Program-made: the position numbers and the translations under genes
Shown: piece by piece, positions 26,211 through 34,445 of the stretch
Layout of the letters: each line of letters begins with the position of its first letter
How positions within the stretch are numbered: the stretch's first letter is position 1
NCBI GenBank assembly: GCA_902785925.1
Contig: CADAAI010000005.1
Location: 1 to 64,000 of the forward strand
Reading direction: 5' to 3'
From: an uncultured Bacteroidales bacterium
Lineage (GTDB): Bacteria; Bacteroidota; Bacteroidia; Bacteroidales; Muribaculaceae
Length of the DNA: 64,000 nucleotides
Notes under the pieces: generated by a model
Told to the model about the DNA's origin: nothing
The model's input: only the letters and a program-made list of their open reading frames with translations
The model's database searches: none

Positions 26211-27347
26211 ATGAATACTCCATATTACATAGTGTACGAAGAGAAATTAAGGCGTAATCTTGACCTTATCACTCGAGTAAGCCAAGAGAGTGGCGCTAAA
26301 ATCATTATGGCTTTCAAGGCCAATGCGCTGTGGCGCACATTCCCAATCTTTAGGGAATATGGCATATGCTCTACTGCCAGCTCAGTAAATGAGATGGTGT
26401 TAGCCAACGATGAGCTGCACTGCAAAGCACACACCTATTGCCCTGCCTATACCGACGACACAATCAAGCAGTACATAGCGGGCAGCAGCCACATCACCTT
26501 CAACTCTATTGATCAGTTTGTGAGATTCAAGCCTTTAATCGATAAGCATAACACGCTTTCTCCAGACGAACAGATATCTTGCGGACTACGCATCAATCCT
26601 ATGTGCTCGGTTATTGAAACCGACATCTATAACCCTTGCTGTCCAGGCTCAAGGTTTGGCATTCTGAGCGAAAATCTCACTCAACTACCCGACGGTATCG
26701 AAGGATTCCATTTTCATGCTCTGTGTGAGTCTACATCCTACGACCTCGCTCTAGTGCTTAATGCAATGGAGGAGCAGTTCGGACAATGGCTACCACAACT
26801 AAAGTGGGTAAATATGGGGGGGGGACACCTCATGACACGCAAGGGATATGACGTAGAGCACCTGATCCACCTTATTCAGGATTTCAAGCAGCGCCATCCC
26901 AATCTTGAGGTGATTTTGGAACCAGGTAGTGCTTTTTGTTGGCAGACAGGAGATCTGGAGGCCACTGTGGTTGATGTCGTAGAAAACAGTGGCATCAAGA
27001 CGGCTATCGTTGATGTCTCATTTGCTTGTCACATGCCTGACTGCCTGGAAATGCCCTACAAACCAGTTATCACTCAGGCTTTGCGCGACGTTGACCCCTC
27101 ACGCCCAACCTACCGTATAGGTGGCAATTCGTGCTTGAGCGGTGACTTTGTGGGCGACTGGAGTTTCGATCACGAACTCAAAGCTGGCGATAGACTCACT
27201 TTCGAGGACATGAACCACTACACAACTGTAAAAACCAACATGTTCAATGGCATCAACCATCCAGCAATCGTACTTCAGCGTCTTAACGGCACCATTGAGG
27301 TGTTGAGAGAATTTACCTACGAGGACTATAAATCACGCATGAGCTAA
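26211..27347 (+). CDS. nspC: Carboxynorspermidine decarboxylase
   Basis: PLP enzyme (alanine-racemase/ornithine-decarboxylase barrel fold) that decarboxylates carboxyspermidine or carboxynorspermidine in the aspartate-semialdehyde route to polyamines used by Bacteroidota instead of SAM decarboxylase. The 378 residues have the PLP lysine in MAFKANALW (Lys36), an MGGGH motif (residues 202-206) in the phosphate-binding loop, PGSAFCWQTG and the late CLSGDFVGDW loop. The partner carboxyspermidine dehydrogenase is not in the window. The MGGGH codons create a run of nine G (26816-26824). It lies 6 bases after uvrD and 7 bases before umuD. Confidence 0.93.
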   Translation: MNTPYYIVYEEKLRRNLDLITRVSQESGAKIIMAFKANALWRTFPIFREYGICSTASSVNEMVLANDELHCKAHTYCPAYTDDTIKQYIAGSSHITFNSIDQFVRFKPLIDKHNTLSPDEQISCGLRINPMCSVIETDIYNPCCPGSRFGILSENLTQLPDGIEGFHFHALCESTSYDLALVLNAMEEQFGQWLPQLKWVNMGGGHLMTRKGYDVEHLIHLIQDFKQRHPNLEVILEPGSAFCWQTGDLEATVVDVVENSGIKTAIVDVSFACHMPDCLEMPYKPVITQALRDVDPSRPTYRIGGNSCLSGDFVGDWSFDHELKAGDRLTFEDMNHYTTVKTNMFNGINHPAIVLQRLNGTIEVLREFTYEDYKSRMS

Positions 27348-27354
27348 CTCAGTC

Positions 27355-27786
27355 ATGGCAACACTTGATATAAAAAAACTTGAAGAGAGCAGCGAACTTG
27401 AGCTGCAGGTCTTTGACAGTCGTATCCAGGCGGGATTTCCTAGCCCAGCTCAAGGTTCGTTTGCCGACTCGGTCGACCTCAACCATGAACTTATCAACAA
27501 TCCTGCTGCAACATTTTGCGCACGGGTTATTGGCGACTCTATGGTCGACTCGGGTATCAACGAGGGCGACATGCTCATTATCGACCGCTCATTAGAGCCT
27601 CATGACGGCGACATTGCAGTGTGTTTTATCGATGGTGACTTCACTGTCAAGCGCATTATCATCAATAATAACGAAATCTCTCTTGTCCCTGCCAATCGCA
27701 AGTATCCTGTCATCCATGTACCCAAGGAGAGCAACTTCATCATTTGGGGCGTGGTATCACACATTATCAAGAAGATAAATCGTTAA
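27355..27786 (+). CDS. umuD: UmuD-like S24 (LexA-family) self-cleaving protein
   Basis: Regulatory subunit of DNA polymerase V, activated by RecA-stimulated self-cleavage. The 143 residues align by eye with E. coli UmuD: cleavage-site region QAGFPSPA (cut expected between Ala26 and Gly27; E. coli has Cys-Gly), catalytic Ser62 in GDSMVDSGI and Lys99 in FTVKRI. No DNA-binding domain is present, so it is UmuD and not LexA. Directly followed by umuC (18-base gap). No SOS operator could be recognised by eye, and the tight packing behind nspC suggests read-through from upstream. Confidence 0.93.
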   Translation: MATLDIKKLEESSELELQVFDSRIQAGFPSPAQGSFADSVDLNHELINNPAATFCARVIGDSMVDSGINEGDMLIIDRSLEPHDGDIAVCFIDGDFTVKRIIINNNEISLVPANRKYPVIHVPKESNFIIWGVVSHIIKKINR

Positions 27787-27804
27787 CATAGAAACATTTA
27801 AGGA

Positions 27805-29142
27805 ATGTATGCTCTAGCCGATTGCAACAACTTTTTTGTGTCGTGCGAGAGGGTTTTCGACCCTACTCTCAACGGCAAACCGGTTGTGGTTCTGTCCAAC
27901 AACGACGGCTGTGCCATCTCTCGAAGCAATGAGGCCAAAGCTTTGGGTATACCCATGGGATGCCCAGCATTCCAAATTAAAAACTACACTACCGAGAATG
28001 TTGTAATGTTATCGGCTCGTCACATTCTTTATCAGGACCTGTCTAACCGCATCATGAGAATTCTTGGCGAGGTGGCTATCAACCTTGAGGTCTACTCAGT
28101 CGATGAAGCATTCTTCAAACTGCCTTTCGACGATGACGTCAAAAATCATAAGTTGCTTGTGACAGTAGTAAAGAATGTCCAAAAATATGTAGGTGTGCCG
28201 GTGAGCATCGGCTTTGCCGCCACGCGCACTCTTGCCAAGATTGCCAGTCATGTAGCGAAGAAGGACCCATCTAATGTCAATCGGGTGATGGGGCTCACTC
28301 GACAAGATGAAATAGACAGTATCCTCGCTAGGACTAAAGTCGACGATATCTGGGGAATTGGACGCAAGCTAAACGCCAAACTGCTATCATGTGGAATCCA
28401 TGATGCAAGCCAATTTGTGCGTTTGCCCAAGTCCTACCTTCAAAAGATAGGCAACATTAATCTCGTGCGCACACAGCAGGAACTGCTAGGGCACGACTGC
28501 GTGAGCATCAACCCTGTCACTATCGCCCATAAATCGATAATGAATTCTCGCACATTTGGACATGTTCTCAAGAAGAAAGGCGACATAAGTGATGCCGTTC
28601 TTTCATTTGCACAGTCATGCGCCGCACAGTTGCGCCGCGAGCGATCGGCGGCACTCACAGTCACGGTCTACGTACGTGGCGACCATTTTCGCAAAGACCT
28701 CCCGTTCTATTCCAATTCTTGCTCTGTGAAGATGCAAACTCACACAGCCTCGACCATCGAGATTGCTCAATATGCGCTCATTGCTTTTAATAGCATATTT
28801 CGTGATGAATACTTTTATCGAAAAGTAGGTGTAATGGTTACTGATATAATACCAGTCAATGAGATGCAACTCAATATTTTCAATGCTGAACAGGAAGTTA
28901 AGCATAGCAGGTTAATGACTGCCGTCGACGACATCAACCGACGATATGGCTCTAAACAGATTATGCTTGCCCCAACGTTGACCAAAGGTGAATGGGCACC
29001 ACAACAAAACCACTTCAGTCACCAGAGCAAGACCCTGCGTTTCTATTCCGGAATGAATCCACGCTACGCCCCTAGAGTTACAAATGTGTCAATCGATGAA
29101 AGACAAAATGATGAGGATCGTTTTGATCAACGAAATGCTTGA
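27805..29142 (+). CDS. umuC: DNA polymerase V catalytic subunit (Y-family)
   Basis: Error-prone translesion polymerase subunit, partner of UmuD'. The 445 residues carry the Y-family motifs: YALADCNNFFVSCERVFDP (first metal-binding Asp), VVVLSNNDGCAISRSNEAK, and YSVDEAFFKL (SxDE catalytic acids). The palm, helix-hairpin-helix (WGIGRKLNAKLL) and little-finger regions follow. Normal length for UmuC; starts with MYALADCNNFF, as usual. Its stop codon overlaps the -33 box of the promoter for the following flippase gene. Confidence 0.95.
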   Translation: MYALADCNNFFVSCERVFDPTLNGKPVVVLSNNDGCAISRSNEAKALGIPMGCPAFQIKNYTTENVVMLSARHILYQDLSNRIMRILGEVAINLEVYSVDEAFFKLPFDDDVKNHKLLVTVVKNVQKYVGVPVSIGFAATRTLAKIASHVAKKDPSNVNRVMGLTRQDEIDSILARTKVDDIWGIGRKLNAKLLSCGIHDASQFVRLPKSYLQKIGNINLVRTQQELLGHDCVSINPVTIAHKSIMNSRTFGHVLKKKGDISDAVLSFAQSCAAQLRRERSAALTVTVYVRGDHFRKDLPFYSNSCSVKMQTHTASTIEIAQYALIAFNSIFRDEYFYRKVGVMVTDIIPVNEMQLNIFNAEQEVKHSRLMTAVDDINRRYGSKQIMLAPTLTKGEWAPQQNHFSHQSKTLRFYSGMNPRYAPRVTNVSIDERQNDEDRFDQRNA

Positions 29143-29169
29143 ATAATACAGATTATTTGCGTAATTTTG
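29139..29169 (+). promoter_or_regulatory. Promoter for the first flippase gene, overlapping the umuC stop
   Basis: CTTG (TTG at 29139-29141), 20 bases, then TAATTTTG (29162-29169), 24 bases before the ATG at 29193. The TTG that could be mistaken for an upstream start codon is the -33 box. Confidence 0.7.
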
Positions 29170-29192
29170 CGAGATTATTGACAACCACAATC

Positions 29193-30656
29193 ATGGAAGA
29201 TAACTTACGACCACTAAAGGAACGAACCGAGCAAAGCCTTTTCTGGAGCATGCTGAATAACGGCACGCTACAACTGCTCAACATACTTTTTGGGGTCGTG
29301 CTGGCACGCCTCCTTACCCCAGGTGACTACGGCATCGTGGGTGTACTCACCATCTTCACTCTCATCGCTGGCAACCTTCAGAGCAGTGGTTTCACACAAG
29401 CTCTTATCAATCTCAAAAAGCCTAAACCAGAAGACTATAACTCTGTATTCTGGTTCAATGTAATAGTCAGCATCTTCCTGTATGTTGTGCTATGGTTCTG
29501 CGCCCCGCTAATTGCTCGTTTCTTCCATCAGCCTGTGCTTGTCGACGTGTCTCGCTTCGTTTTCTTGGCCTTCCTAATCTCATCACTGGGTATTGCACAC
29601 GCCGCCTACATGAGCAAGAACATGATGAACCGCGAGGTGGCAATCTGCAACCTAATAGCTCTACTTTGCTCAGGAACAACAGGCATCATCCTCGCTTTCA
29701 ATGGGTTTGCCTATTGGAGTCTTGCATGGCAACAGGTTATCTACATCACAGTTCTAAACGTGGGGCGATACTATTTCGTGAAATGGAGCCCCACCTTCAA
29801 TATCGATTTTGGACCGGTCAAACGAATGTTCGGCTTTGCCGTCAACATTCTCTTCACCAATATCATTAATACGCTGAGCGGACAGATTCTTACTTTCATC
29901 TTTGGACGTTTCTTCCCTATTGCACAGGTGGGTAACTTCACACAAGCCAACAAATGGAACACCCAAGCCAACACCTTTGTGAGTGGCACTCTGTTGCAAG
30001 TGGTGCAAACTGTTCTAGTGAGTGTTGTTGATGACAAGGAGAGGCAAAAGCGGGTGTTCCGCAAGATGCTTCGTTTCACAGCATTCGTTTCATTTCCAGT
30101 TATGCTGGGACTTGCACTGGTGGCACAAGAGTTCGTCGAAGTCGTTCTTGGTGTCAAGTGGCTAGAGTGTATTCCTTTGTTGCAAGTGCTGTGTCTAGCA
30201 GGTGCTTTCATCCCTTTCTACACTATGTACCAAAATCTTGCCATTGGATGCAAACGCAGCGACATTTACCTGTGGTGCAATGTGGGCCAAATAATCTTGC
30301 AAATAGGACTTATCCTATTGTGTTACTACTTATTCTCACAATCTATAATCGTTGTAGTAAGCGTTTATTCTGCATTTATGGTCATCTGGCTCGCAGTTTG
30401 GCAAGCAACTGCTAAACGACTAATTAACCTGAAATGGCTCGATGCGATTCTTGACATCGTACCATTCCTAATCATTACCGTTGCAGTCTTTACTCTGACT
30501 TACTTCGCCACATTTTGGATTAGCAACAAGATTGTACTACTCATTGCCAAAGTCATTATTGGGGCTCTACTCTACATCGTTGTAATGAAATTTGCCAAAG
30601 TAAAAATTTTCGATGAGTGCTGGGAATTCCTACGCAAAAAAATCGGAAAAAACTAA
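29193..30656 (+). CDS. MOP-family polysaccharide flippase (lipopolysaccharide biosynthesis protein)
   Basis: Predicted to move lipid-linked glycans across the inner membrane. The 487 residues give about 12-14 hydrophobic helices, with the family's opening FWSMLNNGTLQLLNILFGVVLARLL and PGDYGIVGVLTIF, conserved in the Wzx/WzxC-like polysacc_synt group. I start at ATG 29193 (MEDNLRPLKERTEQ) because the upstream TTG at 29139 belongs to a promoter. It is the first gene of the surface-glycan region but has no glycosyltransferase on its own transcript, so its substrate is unknown. A second, divergent flippase lies at 35529. Confidence 0.88.
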   Translation: MEDNLRPLKERTEQSLFWSMLNNGTLQLLNILFGVVLARLLTPGDYGIVGVLTIFTLIAGNLQSSGFTQALINLKKPKPEDYNSVFWFNVIVSIFLYVVLWFCAPLIARFFHQPVLVDVSRFVFLAFLISSLGIAHAAYMSKNMMNREVAICNLIALLCSGTTGIILAFNGFAYWSLAWQQVIYITVLNVGRYYFVKWSPTFNIDFGPVKRMFGFAVNILFTNIINTLSGQILTFIFGRFFPIAQVGNFTQANKWNTQANTFVSGTLLQVVQTVLVSVVDDKERQKRVFRKMLRFTAFVSFPVMLGLALVAQEFVEVVLGVKWLECIPLLQVLCLAGAFIPFYTMYQNLAIGCKRSDIYLWCNVGQIILQIGLILLCYYLFSQSIIVVVSVYSAFMVIWLAVWQATAKRLINLKWLDAILDIVPFLIITVAVFTLTYFATFWISNKIVLLIAKVIIGALLYIVVMKFAKVKIFDECWEFLRKKIGKN

Positions 30657-30727
30657 CCTACGTTCCTCTCTTGACTATGTACACTGTACTGATTTTTTTA
30701 ATATGGTTTTTCACTTCCACAATGCAC

Positions 30728-30735
30728 TACCTTTG
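30728..30735 (+). promoter_or_regulatory. -7 element upstream of the tandem repeat and licD
   Basis: TACCTTTG, a full TAnnTTTG match. The -33 region is weak. If used, transcription starts near 30741, placing the 9-bp repeat array inside a leader of about 110 bases. Confidence 0.5.
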
Positions 30736-30760
30736 CGTACATATACAATAATTATACTCT

Positions 30761-30810
30761 GAGTCAGGTGAGTCAGGTGAGTCAGGTGAGTCAGGTGAGT
30801 CAAGTGAGTC
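30761..30810 (+). repeat. 9-bp tandem repeat GAGTCAGGT in the licD leader
   Basis: Four perfect copies (30761-30796), a fifth with one change (GAGTCAAGT, 30797-30805), a partial sixth (GAGTC, 30806-30810), and an echo GTGAGTC at 30821-30827. The array is not translated: stops occur in the frames read and it lies 41 bases or more before the licD ATG. A short perfect array of this sort is prone to slippage. Confidence 0.9.
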
Positions 30811-30851
30811 CACATTGTTAGTGAGTCTATAAATGGAATAACTATACAGAT

Positions 30852-31634
30852 ATGACACCAATCAATGACATAAATGAGTTGCGATCAATACAGATAGGCA
30901 TACTCGACTCAATTCATGAGTTTTGCCAGCGAGAGGGCATTACCTACTACCTCTCAAGTGGCACTCTCATTGGTGCCGTTCGCCACAAGGGTTACATTCC
31001 TTGGGATGATGACATTGACCTCTATATGCCACGTGAGAGTTATGAGCGGTTCATTAAATCGTTTTTATGCAAATCTGGTCATTACCGAGTTATCAACCCA
31101 CACACCGAACCAAACTATTATTACACTTTTGCCAAAGTGGTTGACACACGAACCCTCATGGTTGAAACCGAGACTCCTGGGTTTGAGATTGGAGTATTTA
31201 TCGACATTTTCCCTATTGATTACATTACTGATGACCCAGAAGAAAGAGCAAAAGTGTTCAAGCGCAAACATCAATTATATAAAATAAGGCGTTGCAAGAT
31301 TTCTCACAACAACCCTCTCTATTCTAAAGCCGCCTATTTTGTATACAAGCACTGGCCACGCTCAATCAAGAGCCTCAACAATGAGATTGAACGCCTAGTT
31401 ACTGGATGCAAGAAGTCAACATCGGTTTGCAACTTAACCGAGTCGGGACCAAGCATTAAAGGTTGCTTCCCGGCTAGTTGTATCGCAAGCGATGTCGATA
31501 TCGAGTTTGAAGGAAAAATGTATAAAACAATGGTGGGATATAAGGAATATCTCACCATGACCTATGGCGACTATATGACCCTGCCGCCACCCGAAAAACG
31601 CGTCCAGCACAGCTTCGAAGCCTACTGGCTCTAA
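30852..31634 (+). CDS. LicD-family phosphotransferase
   Basis: LicD proteins transfer phosphocholine or related phospho-alcohols from a CDP-activated donor to sugars of surface glycans. The 260-residue protein has the family core YYLSSGTLIGAVRHKGYIPWDDDIDLYMP (broken here for length: SSGTLIGAVRH then WDDDID at residues 51-56), the acidic DDDID being the metal/nucleotide site of this nucleotidyltransferase-fold family. The N-terminal helix MTPINDINELRSIQIGILD is also typical. It faces the minus-strand cytidylyltransferase/OCD genes, and its stop overlaps the OCD stop by 4 bases. Expression may depend on the repeat array upstream. Confidence 0.9.
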   Translation: MTPINDINELRSIQIGILDSIHEFCQREGITYYLSSGTLIGAVRHKGYIPWDDDIDLYMPRESYERFIKSFLCKSGHYRVINPHTEPNYYYTFAKVVDTRTLMVETETPGFEIGVFIDIFPIDYITDDPEERAKVFKRKHQLYKIRRCKISHNNPLYSKAAYFVYKHWPRSIKSLNNEIERLVTGCKKSTSVCNLTESGPSIKGCFPASCIASDVDIEFEGKMYKTMVGYKEYLTMTYGDYMTLPPPEKRVQHSFEAYWL

Positions 31635-32593
31635 ACCCAGAACTTACCCGTGGGTTTATCGATTACGATTGCGGGAAGGCCGGCTTTGTCAATTCTGTCG
31701 TAGATAACCGAGGAGAAATATGCGTCATGAAGACCTAACCCAATGTTGTAGCATATTATGCGCTCAGCATCGCTCTCACGTCCAGGCACTTTGCCAAGAA
31801 GTACCTCGCTGAACTCATGAAAGCTCTTAAACTGGCTGAAGTACTTGAAGCCGCAAACATGTCCACGATCGTCACCAAAGGCCTTATCAAATGTTAAGTC
31901 ACAATTCTGAAATCCCCTTGTGTGAACTGGCACCAGAAGGAATCCCGGCTTCAAAAGGCTCTCGTCGGGCACAAACAAGCCATTTGCACTAGTAACACAC
32001 GACACCAAGGCATCAGCACCATTGACCAGTTCATCTATAGTGTCGACTATCTGGAATTCAACCCCTTTCTCATCTTTAAACTGATTAAAAAACTGTTCTG
32101 CCTGGTCTTTATAACGGAGAAGTCTCAACTTTAGCGGTGCTCCTTGCCAAACTGACAAAAGACATTTCACAGTTGCGCGAGCGGTGTTGCCAAGGCCCAT
32201 CAAGCTCACAATGCTAGCGTTTTGAGTCTTAAAAGTCATTAACGAAAGGGCTGCGACAGCCCCTGTGCGCATGGCTGTAATCCAGTCTCCATCGAGTAGT
32301 GCCAACAATTGACCTGTGCCACTATCAAAGAGTTGTATAGTAGAGTTCAACGCTGGCTCAGCACCAACTATCCGGCTCACTATCTTAACCGCCATTCTAC
32401 CATATTGAGGTGGCAACAGGCATGGCATAGTGTTGACAAAATCATTTTTCTTTGGATGAATACTGATTTTGGGCGGCAATTGAGCCTCATACTTTATTTT
32501 AAAAGACTCTGTCACCATTTCAACACAATCTTTGGCGCTGATGCCACATTGCACGACATCGTTATGGCCTATATAATAAGTAACTGCTTTCAT
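31631..32593 (-). CDS. Ornithine cyclodeaminase/mu-crystallin family enzyme
   Basis: NAD(P)-dependent family that includes ornithine cyclodeaminase, archaeal alanine dehydrogenase, ketimine reductases and SbnB (which makes diaminopropionate). The 320 residues show conserved Lys70 in MAVKIVS, Arg109 in TAMRTGA and the Rossmann loop LMGLGNTARA (residues 131-140). The exact reaction cannot be read from sequence. Its ATG overlaps the upstream fused enzyme's stop (4-base overlap at 32590-32593), indicating tight coupling, so it probably acts in the same pathway, for example in making or recycling an amino-acid precursor. Confidence 0.85.
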   Translation of the reverse strand: MKAVTYYIGHNDVVQCGISAKDCVEMVTESFKIKYEAQLPPKISIHPKKNDFVNTMPCLLPPQYGRMAVKIVSRIVGAEPALNSTIQLFDSGTGQLLALLDGDWITAMRTGAVAALSLMTFKTQNASIVSLMGLGNTARATVKCLLSVWQGAPLKLRLLRYKDQAEQFFNQFKDEKGVEFQIVDTIDELVNGADALVSCVTSANGLFVPDESLLKPGFLLVPVHTRGFQNCDLTFDKAFGDDRGHVCGFKYFSQFKSFHEFSEVLLGKVPGRESDAERIICYNIGLGLHDAYFSSVIYDRIDKAGLPAIVIDKPTGKFWV

Positions 32594-34413
32594 CTTCTGC
32601 TGAATATTTCCATTAAAACATCACACAAGCGGTCGTTATCAACACTATCACGAATTGCGATGCGCACAGTATTTGTACCATGCATGCCCTTCTTGGTCTC
32701 ACCGTCTTTAATGAGAATCTCATATTTTGAGAGTAACAACTCGGTCAACTCGGTTGATGTATAAATGCCCTCTAAAACGCAGGTGAAGAAGTTGGCTTGC
32801 GATGGCAACACTCTAAGGTGAGGAACCAGCCTCAATCGCTTCTCAAAACGCTGACGCTCCTCGACAAAACGAGCACATGCTTCACGATACTGGCGTTCAT
32901 ATTTATTGAAAATCTGCATATAGAACTCGGCAAAAGAATTGATGTTCCAAATAGCCACATCTTTCTTCATCGTGGCAATGAGCTCAACATTACCACTAGC
33001 CATAATGCCAAGTCGCAGTCCAGGTACTCCGTAAGATTTACTAATGCTCTTGACGACAATTAATTTAGGGTGCTGCTCAAGTATAGTGTTGTTGAGAAGA
33101 CTATTGGTCTCCCAGTCGTCGCTGAAATCGACAAACGATTCATCAAGAACAAGCGTTACATTGCGTTTATCGCACCACTCAACAAGACGCATCACATCGG
33201 CTTTGGCAATGAAGTTCCCAGTTGGATTATCGGGATTAACTACCAACAGAGCTTCGATGGACTTGTCATCGAAGAAACGCATAAGGTCATCAGCATTATA
33301 TTGCCAATCAGGACTTTCAGGGTAATAAGAAATGATATCTTGTTGACTCTTTCGGTTGGGATATTCCTCAAACGTGGGATAAACAATACCCATCGTACCC
33401 TTTACCCCTACTTCTGTTAGACTCTTTATCAGTTCGGCTGCACCATTGCCTACAACAATATAATCACTGGAAACACCAAAATATTTGCCAGCCAGCATTG
33501 AGTTGACGCGCATTCCGCTAGGATACTCGGTCAAAAGAACATCGAAATTCGCCCGAAGCTCGTCTTTCATGCGCTTTGGCGGGAAATATGGATTCACAAG
33601 ATAACAGAAATCAAGAAGTTGCGGGAAGCGCCAATAGCCTCCGTATCGAGCAAAGTAGCGCCTCATCCTATCGGTCCCCTCAGCAAACAATGCCTCAGCA
33701 ATATCTAGGTCTTGAATGTCATCAATCTCATACCAACGTTTCTTGCCTATGGGCAATGCCTTAAGGTTGGCACCATCAAGCAAAGTAATGACTCGCAGCA
33801 CTTGCTCATAATACTCATTGTTGCCCATTACCGCACTATAAGCCTCAAGGAAAGGCACATACACACCTTCACTGAATTCTCGACTGAACTTATAGATGTT
33901 GACCGTCTTGTAATAACTATCGACATTGGCATAGGTGAACGCCTGCTTGGGAACAAAGTTAGTGATATTATTCTGTTCATCCACACACACCATTGTACCA
34001 TCCATCCAAGTCTCATATTTTGCTACAAGTGCCACATTGGGATAGGATGAGTTGAATGCCATCTGAAGCAAATCGTCCTCAAATATCAAGTCGCTCTCAA
34101 TCAACAATGTGTCGTCCTTAACCAGCTCATCCTTAGCAAGCGCAAGGGAATAGATGTTATTGGTCTTATCATAGATGGGATTGATGACCCAGTGGATGGG
34201 GATACCATTGTAAGAATCACCCACATGTGACATCAACGACTCACGGCAATAACCAGCAACTATCACCACCCTATCAATATCGAGTGATTTGAGTTGGCCG
34301 AGCATGCGATCAATAAGCCTCACCCCATTAACCTCGACCATACATTTTGTGTTATTACGGGTCTTATCACCTAAGCGGCGTCCCATTCCAGCCGCCAGTA
34401 TCAATGCTTGCAT
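32590..34413 (-). CDS. Fused nucleotidyltransferase (LicC/PntC-like) and class I/II PLP aminotransferase/decarboxylase
   Basis: A 607-residue two-domain protein. Residues 1-235 are a LicC-type nucleotidyltransferase: LILAAGMGRRLGDKT (nucleotide loop), YDKTNNIYSL (81-90) and ESDLIFE with putative metal Asp108. Residues 255-607 are a HisC/CobD-like PLP domain: GNGAAELI, NPDNPTGN, and KSISKSYGVPGLRLG with Schiff-base Lys459. LicC relatives activate phosphocholine with CTP; a cytidylyltransferase-aminotransferase fusion acting on 2-aminoethylphosphonate has been described in spirochaetes (PntC), while CobD-like enzymes decarboxylate O-phospho-threonine or -serine. So the PLP half may make or consume the aminoalkyl phosphate or phosphonate that the other half turns into a CDP donor for LicD. 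Substrate is inference. Confidence 0.85.
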   Translation of the reverse strand: MQALILAAGMGRRLGDKTRNNTKCMVEVNGVRLIDRMLGQLKSLDIDRVVIVAGYCRESLMSHVGDSYNGIPIHWVINPIYDKTNNIYSLALAKDELVKDDTLLIESDLIFEDDLLQMAFNSSYPNVALVAKYETWMDGTMVCVDEQNNITNFVPKQAFTYANVDSYYKTVNIYKFSREFSEGVYVPFLEAYSAVMGNNEYYEQVLRVITLLDGANLKALPIGKKRWYEIDDIQDLDIAEALFAEGTDRMRRYFARYGGYWRFPQLLDFCYLVNPYFPPKRMKDELRANFDVLLTEYPSGMRVNSMLAGKYFGVSSDYIVVGNGAAELIKSLTEVGVKGTMGIVYPTFEEYPNRKSQQDIISYYPESPDWQYNADDLMRFFDDKSIEALLVVNPDNPTGNFIAKADVMRLVEWCDKRNVTLVLDESFVDFSDDWETNSLLNNTILEQHPKLIVVKSISKSYGVPGLRLGIMASGNVELIATMKKDVAIWNINSFAEFYMQIFNKYERQYREACARFVEERQRFEKRLRLVPHLRVLPSQANFFTCVLEGIYTSTELTELLLSKYEILIKDGETKKGMHGTNTVRIAIRDSVDNDRLCDVLMEIFSRR

Positions 34414-34445
34414 AAGTATATTGATTTTTGTTTTTACTGATTTAA

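Noticed and set aside
27355..27786. umuD considered as LexA repressor
   Set aside because: It lacks the N-terminal winged-helix domain and is directly followed by umuC.
29139..29192. TTG at 29139 as the start of the first flippase
   Set aside because: The TTG fits the -33 box of a promoter whose -7 box is TAATTTTG at 29162-29169, so the start would precede transcription; ATG 29193 gives a normal N-terminus.
30761..30810. Tandem repeat considered as a CRISPR array
   Set aside because: 9-bp units without spacers; CRISPR needs longer repeats separated by unique spacers.
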